A DNA stretch of 53,441 bases from Gammaproteobacteria bacterium (GTDB lineage: Bacteria > Pseudomonadota > Gammaproteobacteria > UBA1113). The translations under genes and the position numbers were made by a program. The notes beneath the pieces were generated by a model. That model did no database searches. It worked only from the letters and a program-made list of their open reading frames with translations, and was not told the origin of the DNA. Shown here in pieces: positions 47,099 to 53,441 of this stretch; the first letter of the stretch is position 1, and every line of letters starts with the position of its first letter. The stretch is taken from assembly GCA_020051155.1 (NCBI GenBank), contig JAGVJK010000035.1:1-53441 (forward strand). Reading direction: 5' to 3'.

Positions 47099-47420
47099 AT
47101 GAAATACAATAAGCCCTTCAAATCCATCCAAGAACAAATTCAACTTCTAAGGGAACGAGGATTAATCTCGGATGTTTACCAAAACTATGAAACTTCCTAA
47201 CTTCAAGTCCTCGCCAATGATTAATAGTTTTAATAAAGATACATTTCAGTCACGCAAGATATACAATACTCTAACCATGTTAATACACTTGTTGAATATC
47301 GCCTGTCCTGAGCATCATTTTAAATTACACCTTTTAAAACTAATTGATGAGCACTCTATTAATATACGTGCCATGGGATTTCCAGATAGGTGGGAAGATA
47401 AATACCTCTGGAAGATTTAA
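47099..47420 (+). pseudogene. Decayed Abi_2 (AbiD/AbiF-like) abortive-infection gene
   Basis: From the ATG at 47099 a 33-codon piece reads MKYNKPFKSIQEQIQLLRER then GLIS, the typical N-terminus of Abi_2 proteins, and stops at 47198-47200. In the +1 frame, 47172-47420 encodes a C-terminal piece with IYNTLTMLIHLLNIACP and INIRAMGFPDRWEDKYLW; the MGFPxxWxxxxxW end is typical of the same family. Some 200 residues of the middle (the usual RxxxxxH/HEPN-like part) are gone, so an internal deletion plus frame change inactivated it. The intact family are RNA-toxin or phage-defence proteins. Confidence 0.7.
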
Positions 47421-47530
47421 AGTCTAGATATCCATTGGTTGAACGCAAAATCCTAGAGCAGATTAGTAAAAAGTCCTATTCCATGCATTAAGCAACTAAA
47501 ATCTCCACAAGATACGCGAGCAGTATAGTG

Positions 47531-47559
47531 TTGACAAGAAATGACTAATTTATTACCAT
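47531..47559 (+). promoter_or_regulatory. Possible promoter of the PP2C gene
   Basis: A perfect -35, TTGACA (47531-47536), 17-bp spacer, and weak -10 TACCAT (47554-47559). The -10 is half of a small dyad, TACCAT-TCCC-ATGGTA, so a regulator may bind there. The leader to the ATG at 47686 would be about 120 bases. Confidence 0.4.
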
Positions 47560-47685
47560 TCCCATGGTAAATGTTGATGTGTGGCTTGTACTACAACGAA
47601 GCTGAGCAGATGGCTCTGTGGATGCTAGCGCCCCATTTTAACTGAGCATTAGAATATAAACTCAACGATAGGAATTATAAGCTAT

Positions 47686-49707
47686 ATGAGAGAACAGACA
47701 GGTACAGTAATATTCAGCGACAAAGCTCTTATCCCTAACAATGACCCCGATTATAAAAAAAATCCCCCTAAGTTTTTTGATAATCTGCGTGGTATACCTC
47801 GCAAGTTAAAATTCTACCAGTTCGTTCGTGCGCCTATCCCGGCATATTCTCACGATAAAATTGGGTCACCCGCGCCGTCACAACTCAATAGTAGAGGAAC
47901 GTCATTACTCCTAAGCGATTTTTTGAAAAGAATAAGATTTTTTTTATTTAATCGCTATTATGAAGTTGGCGCTGGCGAAAGTTCTATTTGGGTGAACAAC
48001 TTCTTATTGTCCCAGGCTCCTATAGTATGTAGGTTAAAACTCGAGCCAACTGAGCTTAACAATAATCCGGAAAGAAGGAATGCCCTCCTAGCCCTGTTAT
48101 CTTGTTTTGACACAATATCTAACGATACAACTTACAACCTCATTACACGCATACTTGATTTGCTATCACACCCAATGCTAGAACCGGAAAAAAAACCAGA
48201 GTTTAGAGCATTTCTATCTTTTCTCGTCGGTGTTCCTGGTGTAATGGAAGAGTCAGATTATTATTCGTATTTCAACGCTTTTAAAGAAGCATGGGAAGAC
48301 GCTTTATTTGTCGCGCGTGTTCTTTATCAAATGGATAATGGCCAAATAGCGAGTGAAGACGAGCAATCTATTTTTTCTTCTAAAATTTATTCTCTCTTTC
48401 GGAAAGATGTGATGCTGACCCATAGTGGTGACAACGAAGCGCAAGCGAGTTGTTCAACTGGTTTTTTCGGTTTACCTCGACGTGAGCGCTCAGCTATATC
48501 TCATGTAGCAGACCTTCACCGTAAAAAACAAAGCCCAGTTGCTAGAGTTAGTGCGTCACCCAACACAGCAGATGATCTAAAAACTCCGCCATTTTTTCAT
48601 AACTTAATACCACATGCATATTATCCTATCATGGGCTACTCTACTGCTAATGCTGCTGTATGTTACAGGCTAGGAACAAGACCTCAGCAAGAAGATGTCT
48701 GTTTATTAGGTGACTTGCCCGCAGACCGGTTTGAATTTTTGGACATGGATGAAAAGCAAGAAATTGCTAAGATCTTATGGACAGCCTTCGCAGAGATTGA
48801 TCGGCAAATCCGTGAGGAAGAAGTTGGTACCACCGCATGTGTCACCATTTATGATGGCAAGAACTTTTTATACACCGCAGCAGTTGGCGACTCAGTTACT
48901 TTCGCGGTAGTTTATAATACCCAAGGAGAACCCTTGGCCGTACACCGATTAAATACACTCCACAAGCTCAATAATGAAAAAGAAAGAGTTCGCATTGGTG
49001 AGGAAAATATTGAATATAGTGGAAGAGTAGAACGAGTGGGAGGCGCAGTTATCATGACACGAGCTCTCGGCGATAAAAAATATAAACGAGAAAATAACCT
49101 CACGGCGGCACCTAATATTACGGTGCATGATCTCAGAAAACTTAAAGAAAACAGTGGTGAGAATTCCTCTTATATTGAATTGGTCACTACCAGCGACGGT
49201 TTTACTGATGGAGCCGGTATTATTCATACAGCACTTGCTGATGAAACACAAGAACAACAAGAAGCATACCTGTTGTACTGGTTAAGAATCTTTGCTACAA
49301 ACAACCAGCAAATGATTGGTGCATCCACATCGAGTGCGCCTGCAGAGTCTTCACCCTTGCTAAAAGCAAAATTTTTGGCGGCAACTGCCGAGAAGAATGT
49401 AAATGATACTGGTGGTATTTCTGACAATATCTGCGTCAGCGTATCTCAGATCATTACTGAGCAACCTCTACTGGCCGCTGTATTTGATGGCCATGGTGGC
49501 TTCAATGTGTCGCGTCAAGTGGCTTCGCAAATGGGCGATACCTTGCGAGACTTATTTGAAGCTTCGGAGAGTAAGCGTCAGGATTTATTTCTAGGGGCAA
49601 CGCAGTATTATAATACCCACAGCTCAAGACCAACCCAGTTTGAGCAAGAATACCGCCCTGACTCACAAGAACATAGCCCGCATCTATCCTGCTCTAGCTC
49701 AATCTGA
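47686..49707 (+). CDS. PP2C-like phosphatase with displaced DGHGG motif (673 aa)
   Basis: Residues 1-310 are unclassified and partly helical. Residues ~325-605 carry nearly every PP2C (PPM) motif: RPQQED (E336, D337), GTTA (381), AAVGDS (D402), KLNNEKERVRIGEEN, GGAVIMTRALGDKK, TTSDGFTDG (D504) and ISDNICVSV (D580). The DGHGG segment, which gives a metal-binding Asp and normally follows the ED motif, is missing there. Instead it sits at residues 601-605 after the last motif (LLAAVFDGHGGFNVSRQVAS) with its usual helix. So one strand-helix unit has moved to the end, and all metal ligands are still present. A host-directed phosphatase effector is a fair guess. The start has only a distant AGGA. 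Confidence 0.75.
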   Translation: MREQTGTVIFSDKALIPNNDPDYKKNPPKFFDNLRGIPRKLKFYQFVRAPIPAYSHDKIGSPAPSQLNSRGTSLLLSDFLKRIRFFLFNRYYEVGAGESSIWVNNFLLSQAPIVCRLKLEPTELNNNPERRNALLALLSCFDTISNDTTYNLITRILDLLSHPMLEPEKKPEFRAFLSFLVGVPGVMEESDYYSYFNAFKEAWEDALFVARVLYQMDNGQIASEDEQSIFSSKIYSLFRKDVMLTHSGDNEAQASCSTGFFGLPRRERSAISHVADLHRKKQSPVARVSASPNTADDLKTPPFFHNLIPHAYYPIMGYSTANAAVCYRLGTRPQQEDVCLLGDLPADRFEFLDMDEKQEIAKILWTAFAEIDRQIREEEVGTTACVTIYDGKNFLYTAAVGDSVTFAVVYNTQGEPLAVHRLNTLHKLNNEKERVRIGEENIEYSGRVERVGGAVIMTRALGDKKYKRENNLTAAPNITVHDLRKLKENSGENSSYIELVTTSDGFTDGAGIIHTALADETQEQQEAYLLYWLRIFATNNQQMIGASTSSAPAESSPLLKAKFLAATAEKNVNDTGGISDNICVSVSQIITEQPLLAAVFDGHGGFNVSRQVASQMGDTLRDLFEASESKRQDLFLGATQYYNTHSSRPTQFEQEYRPDSQEHSPHLSCSSSI

Positions 49708-49731
49708 CAACTAGGCTTGCTCTGAAAAAAT

Positions 49732-49762
49732 CACAAACTACCTGCTGTGCAGGTAGTTTGTG
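49732..49762 (-). terminator. Strong hairpin terminator (minus strand)
   Basis: CACAAACTACCTGC (49732-49745) and GCAGGTAGTTTGTG (49749-49762) pair perfectly over 14 bp with a 3-base loop. Read on the minus strand it is followed by ATTTTTTCAG, so it ends the DUF4143 ATPase transcript. The plus-strand side lacks a T-run, but the hairpin may also slow the PP2C transcript. Confidence 0.85.
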
Positions 49763-49814
49763 TGCCCCAAAGATAGTATTCAGATTCTGCTCTGGTTGAA
49801 CGTCATTTCTATTA

Positions 49815-51050
49815 TCAATAAAGCACACTGATAGGCACTGCCCACATTCCATCTTTAAAAGAAACAACATGTTGCCCCGTATAAAGCACAACGCCAACGA
49901 AATCTTTTTGCTTCATCTGTTCTTTAAACCAAATCAAATGTTTAAAGCTATCCTTTGTTACGGTTGAACTCGCTTTAACTTCAATGCCCAGCAAATTTCC
50001 CTCTTCATTCTCAACGAGAAAATCAATTTCTCGTTTTTCTCGATCTCGATAGTGAAACAACTGATAATTATTTTGTTGTGCATTGATCTGTGCTGCTAAC
50101 TGAGTAAACACAAAGGTTTCTAATAATTTACCGTTTTTTTCACAATCCAATCGCACTGCATCCAATCGCCAATTCAGCAATGTTGCCATGATCCCAGTGT
50201 CCGTTATAAATAGTTTGTCATGCTTATTAACACGCTCATAATCGGTTTTTACCCAAGGTGATACGCGCTCGACTAAATACAAGGCTTCAAGTGCATTGAC
50301 ATAAGATTGTAGCGTGCCTCGAGGCAAACCAAGATTAGTTCCAAGATCAGACAATCTAATCAACTTACTTGACCATGCGGCTAAGGCATTGAGCAAATCT
50401 CGCATACTATCTTGACGTCTAATATTTGAAATATCTCTTAGATCATGTTCAATCAGCGCATCTAAATAATCTTGATACCATTGTTTTTTATCTTGCCCCT
50501 CTAATAATCGCGCTTCAGGATATCCACCTGCTATCGCATCCAGCAGGTATTGATCTTTAGTATATTCTTGCAACTCACTGGCAATAGAAAATCTTTGAGA
50601 AAAAGCCTCTTCCAAAAAGATTGGCAAATGACGATAAATTTCTCCATATGCTAAGGGTCGTAATCGGATCTTTCGAACTCGTCCTGCTAGAGACTCTGTC
50701 ACTCCAGGCAAGGATTGAATGTTCGCCGAACCCGTTAATAAAAAACGCCCTGCGACCTGATGAATATCAACTTCTTGTTTAATCGCTTGTAATAGTAAAG
50801 GGACACGTTGTATTTCATCGATAATCATTAACCCTCGATCATGTTGAATAAAACCTTGCGGATCGTGCTGAGCTGCTTCCATCAAGGTAATATCATCCAA
50901 TGTCCGATAAAATACATCTGGGCCTGCCAACTCTTTCACTAAGGTTGTCTTCCCACACTGCCTAGGGCCTGATAATACAATCACTCGCCGGGTTTTTAGC
51001 GCGTGTTTAATGATTGAATATTGCCAACGTTCATAGATAGCTTGCGGCAT
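49815..51050 (-). CDS. AAA_14/DUF4143-family ATPase
   Basis: A 411-residue ATPase of the widespread AAA_14 plus DUF4143 family. Walker A is LSGPRQCGKTTLVKELA near the N-terminus, Walker B is LMIIDEIQRVPLLL, and LLTGSANIQSLPGV is sensor-like. Then come LRPLAYGEIYRHL and DUF4143 (about residues 210-400), ending with a PD-(D/E)XK-like pattern REIDFLVENEEGNLLGIEVK. The family's role is unknown; it is frequent in accessory DNA. I prefer the ATG at 51050 (GGTGG eight bases ahead) to the ATG ten codons upstream. Three 23-bp direct repeats lie just upstream, and a strong terminator downstream. Confidence 0.9.
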   Translation of the reverse strand: MPQAIYERWQYSIIKHALKTRRVIVLSGPRQCGKTTLVKELAGPDVFYRTLDDITLMEAAQHDPQGFIQHDRGLMIIDEIQRVPLLLQAIKQEVDIHQVAGRFLLTGSANIQSLPGVTESLAGRVRKIRLRPLAYGEIYRHLPIFLEEAFSQRFSIASELQEYTKDQYLLDAIAGGYPEARLLEGQDKKQWYQDYLDALIEHDLRDISNIRRQDSMRDLLNALAAWSSKLIRLSDLGTNLGLPRGTLQSYVNALEALYLVERVSPWVKTDYERVNKHDKLFITDTGIMATLLNWRLDAVRLDCEKNGKLLETFVFTQLAAQINAQQNNYQLFHYRDREKREIDFLVENEEGNLLGIEVKASSTVTKDSFKHLIWFKEQMKQKDFVGVVLYTGQHVVSFKDGMWAVPISVLY

Positions 51051-51094
51051 AAGTATCCACCAATTCTTGAGACTCCGCATTATTTATAACAGAC

Positions 51095-51163
51095 ACCCTG
51101 CGGAATGTCCAATAGAAACCCCGCGAAATGTACAACAGAAGTCCCGCGGAATGTATAACTGAG
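51095..51163 (-). repeat. Three 23-bp direct repeats upstream of the DUF4143 ATPase
   Basis: Units at 51095-51117, 51118-51140 and 51141-51163 share (C)CCGCGGAATGTANAACAGAA with a few changes and no gap between them. They begin 45 bases before the ATPase start (minus strand) and probably overlap its promoter. Confidence 0.8.
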
Positions 51164-51266
51164 CATTTGCTTTAAAAAAGAAGTTGACTAACTTATTGAA
51201 ATTAAAATAAAATATTTTTTATAATTATTTCTTAAGAACATCTTTATCACTTAAACCTCATAAGCT

Positions 51267-51303
51267 GTTGTGCCGGCAATAGCAGGTTTATTAGTGGCAC
51301 AAC
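51267..51303. repeat. 37-bp palindrome, copy 1
   Basis: GTTGTGCCGGCAATA (51267-51281), 7-base centre, TATTAGTGGCACAAC (51289-51303). The arms are imperfectly complementary. Same length and outer arms as copy 2 56 bp further on. Confidence 0.75.
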
Positions 51304-51315
51304 AATACATTATTC

Positions 51316-51359
51316 TTGTTCTGTTGTGCCGCTAATAGTATACTTATTAGCGGCACAAC
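51316..51359 (+). promoter_or_regulatory. Promoter covered by 37-bp palindrome, copy 2
   Basis: GTTGTGCCGCTAATA (51323-51337), GTATACT, TATTAGCGGCACAAC (51345-51359): the 15-bp arms are perfectly complementary. A promoter TTGTTC (51316-51321), 17-bp spacer, TATACT (51339-51344) places its -10 box in the palindrome's centre. A protein bound here would shut off the downstream ATPase, 23 bases further. Confidence 0.75.
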
Positions 51360-51381
51360 AGAACAACAGTGAGCTAACTCT

Positions 51382-52845
51382 ATGAATTTAATAGGAAGAA
51401 ATGAAGAAAAAATTACTTTAGAAGAATTTTTTCAATCAGACCGTCCGGAGTTTCTCGCAATTTACGGCAGAAGGCGTATTGGCAAAACGTTTTTAATCAA
51501 GCAAATCTTCGCTGAAAAAGATTGTTTTTTCTTCAACGTCACCGGCGTCCAAAATGGGAAAATCAGTACTCAAATCAATAGATTTATCAAAGAAATTGGG
51601 AAAGTATTCTATCAGGGAGCAGAGCTCAAAGAACCTGAAAGTTGGATCGATACTTTTGATATGTTGTCTGATGCGATTGAAAAAATTGTTCCGAAAGACA
51701 AAAAAGTCGTTCTATTTTTTGATGAATTCCCTTGGATGGCTACACATAAATCAGGATTACTACAAGCACTGGAGCATCGCTGGAATCATTCTTGGTCGAA
51801 TGATAAGCGAATTAAATTAATCATATGTGGATCTTCAGCTTCTTGGATCATCAATAAGATTATTAATAATAAAGGTGGGCTGCATAACAGAATTACTAGA
51901 AAAATTCACTTAATGCCATTTAACTTAAAAGACACAGCGTCGCTACTGGCAAATCAAAATATAAATTTGAATCATAAACAAATTACAGAATTGTATATGA
52001 CTACTGGCGGCGTACCTTATTATTTATTACCCGCTGAGAAAAATATGTCGGCAACACAAATTGTTGATAAGCTGGCATTTCAACAAAATAGTTTACTATT
52101 TGAAGAGTTTGACAACTTATTCTCTTCGCTATTTGAAAACTCAGAAACATATGTTGAATTGCTACGCGTCATTGCAAAAAGCCACACTGGTATTGGTCTA
52201 GAGGAAATTGTTAATCAATCTGAACAAATATCTCGTGGTGGTAGGATCATTGAAAGATTAAAAGAACTGGAAGACACCGGGTTTATCATTAGCTTCATGC
52301 CTCATTGGCATAAGAAGCGCGGAAAATATTATCGATTAATTGATGAATACACCTCATTTTACCTTGATTGGATTGAGCCAGTAAGAAATACTTTACAGAA
52401 AGGATCGCTTGAACCAGGTTATTGGCTAGAAAAGCACAATTCGCCAACATGGTACAATTGGGCTGGATATGCGTTTGAGTCGATTTGTTACGAGCATTTA
52501 AAACAAATCAGGAAAAAACTCAAGATCAGTCCCAGCGCTATTGCTAACGGATGGCGTTATGTACCTGCTCCAAAATCTAAAGAGACAGGTGCTCAAATAG
52601 ATTTATTATTTGAACGTGACGATGACACGATCACAATTTGCGAAATCAAATATACTACAGAGCCTTTTTCAATTACAAAAGATTATGCAGAAAATCTAAA
52701 GAATAAAATCGCTATTTTTAAAGAAAAAACTAGAACGAAAAAACAAATTTTTCTTGTCATAATCTCGGCAAATGGCATTAAAAATACTATTTACTCGGAT
52801 GCGCTGATTCAAGATGTTGTGACATTAGAAGATTTATTCAAGTAA
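51382..52845 (+). CDS. DUF234-type (archaeal ATPase-like) AAA ATPase
   Basis: A 487-residue member of the ATPase_2/DUF234 group. The N-terminus MNLIGRNEEKITLEEFF is typical. Walker A is AIYGRRRIGKTFLIKQIF, Walker B is VVLFFDEFPWMA, and LIICGSSASWIINKII is sensor-like. A winged helix follows near residues 265-330 (SRGGRIIERLKELEDTGFI). The C-terminal DUF234 domain ends with a PD-(D/E)XK-like pattern (GAQIDLLFERDDDTITICEI then K). The function of this family is unknown. It differs clearly from the neighbouring AAA_14 gene. The ribosome site is weak. Its promoter lies inside a 37-bp palindrome. Confidence 0.9.
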   Translation: MNLIGRNEEKITLEEFFQSDRPEFLAIYGRRRIGKTFLIKQIFAEKDCFFFNVTGVQNGKISTQINRFIKEIGKVFYQGAELKEPESWIDTFDMLSDAIEKIVPKDKKVVLFFDEFPWMATHKSGLLQALEHRWNHSWSNDKRIKLIICGSSASWIINKIINNKGGLHNRITRKIHLMPFNLKDTASLLANQNINLNHKQITELYMTTGGVPYYLLPAEKNMSATQIVDKLAFQQNSLLFEEFDNLFSSLFENSETYVELLRVIAKSHTGIGLEEIVNQSEQISRGGRIIERLKELEDTGFIISFMPHWHKKRGKYYRLIDEYTSFYLDWIEPVRNTLQKGSLEPGYWLEKHNSPTWYNWAGYAFESICYEHLKQIRKKLKISPSAIANGWRYVPAPKSKETGAQIDLLFERDDDTITICEIKYTTEPFSITKDYAENLKNKIAIFKEKTRTKKQIFLVIISANGIKNTIYSDALIQDVVTLEDLFK

Positions 52846-53056
52846 GACACTAACCCGCCCTACTCCTTCTCGAAGGTCACATCAAGTCGAAACTACTTTA
52901 AATATTTAAATTGCACATTCCTACTCAGATAATATTTCGTCAAACAAGATTAGCTCATTTAAGTTTTAACATATTGAAATATAAATAAAATAACTTTACA
53001 ACACTAAAATGCAATAATAAAAGTGGTAGTAAAACTTTCCAGTTTAAACAAATAGT

Positions 53057-53104
53057 GGTAATATTAACTACCAGATTAGTGTGAAACTGGTAGTTAATAT
53101 TGCC
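53057..53104. repeat. 48-bp inverted repeat upstream of the truncated ATPase
   Basis: GGTAATATTAACTACCAG (53057-53074) and CTGGTAGTTAATATTGCC (53087-53104): 18-bp arms with one mismatch and a 12-base centre. A weaker partial copy (GTGGTAGTAAAACTTTCCAG) lies about 35 bp before. The element ends 13 bases before the ATG at 53118. Confidence 0.8.
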
Positions 53105-53117
53105 AGATTGGAGTTCT

Positions 53118-53357
53118 ATGATACCCTTATTACAAATGTTGATGTTGGACTTTCAACAAAATCCCCTGCAGACCGGGATAAAACGACAAACAAATATGAA
53201 GCATGTTACTGGCAAAGCGACTGTAGCAATTGGCGTTCGCCGAGCTGGCAAATCTACATTAATGAATCAGTTAATTGCTGAACTACTCACCTCCGGCGTA
53301 GCAATAGAAAATGTTCTCTATCTTAATTTCTTTGATGATCGTTGTAGACAGTGCTAA
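53118..53357 (+). pseudogene. Truncated AAA ATPase (N-terminal part only)
   Basis: From the ATG at 53118 (GGAG five bases before) the frame encodes 79 residues. It has an N-terminal helix, then Walker A VAIGVRRAGKSTLMNQLI and NVLYLNFFDD, typical of AAA_14-type ATPases. It then reads RCRQC and stops at 53355-53357, where an intact family member would go on for ~300 residues. The following 84 bases to the window end do not continue the protein in any frame I can see. Deletion or insertion removed the rest, though more may lie beyond the window. Confidence 0.7.
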
Positions 53358-53441
53358 TAACCCGCGAATAAATGGCGCAGGTAGCAAATAAAAATAGAAT
53401 CGCAGATCATTCAAAACTACACTCAATCAGTACATAGAAAG

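Noticed and set aside
49732..49762. Attachment site or insertion-sequence end
   Set aside because: The perfect hairpin with a minus-strand T-run is better explained as the terminator of the DUF4143 gene; no integrase or transposase is near.
51095..51163. CRISPR-like array
   Set aside because: The 23-bp repeats adjoin each other without spacers, and no cas gene is present.

Overview
The window looks like the chromosome of a host-associated gammaproteobacterium. A Legionellales-type organism (Coxiellaceae/Legionellaceae relatives) is my best guess. The reasons are a Gram-negative murein gene block with a meso-DAP-type MurE, AmpD/AmpE, a cyanide-insensitive-type cytochrome bd, amino-acid catabolism genes, moderately AT-rich DNA, and several very large unclassifiable proteins with ankyrin, AAA+, transglutaminase-like or PP2C domains of the kind these bacteria use as effectors. 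No rRNA, tRNA, CRISPR array or intact insertion sequence was seen.

Layout. 1-3.6 kb: ankyrin protein, TenA-like enzyme, small secreted protein. 3.9-6.4 kb: cydAB plus a 40-residue DUF2474-type small subunit that is easy to miss, then a fragment resembling a glutathione S-transferase end. 6.7-11.5 kb: a coiled-coil membrane protein, then leftward plsC, ampE, ampD and a CPA2 antiporter. 12-15.5 kb: an AlbA_2/Schlafen-type regulator, an unknown gene, and a RES-Xre toxin-antitoxin pair with a clear operator. 15.5-23.1 kb: hutU, an amino-acid permease and putA (histidine and proline use, both leading to glutamate), with two unknown or secreted proteins between.

23.4-33.3 kb is a compact leftward dcw block, murE-murF-mraY-murD-ftsW-murG-murC-murB, with overlapping or nearly touching genes. 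Neither the usual upstream part (mraZ, rsmH, ftsL, ftsI) nor the usual downstream part (ddl, ftsQ, ftsA, ftsZ) is attached. A long inverted-repeat element lies at each end of the block.

33.6-41 kb: MATE exporter, a 704-residue unknown with a tandem C-terminal duplication, a hipBA module with three operators spaced exactly 28 bp apart, MarC, and a DHA2 exporter. 41.1-49.7 kb: an 1890-residue protein (transglutaminase-like core plus two AAA+ ATPase modules), a decayed Abi_2/AbiF gene that still has what looks like its abiF-type noncoding RNA and promoter, and a PP2C-like phosphatase whose DGHGG metal-binding segment has moved to the C-terminus.

49.8-53.4 kb holds three different AAA ATPases of the AAA_14/DUF4143 and DUF234 type, the last truncated. 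Each is preceded by its own distinct set of direct or palindromic repeats. The best candidates for something new are the rearranged PP2C, the giant TGase/AAA protein, and the ATPase-plus-private-repeat pattern.
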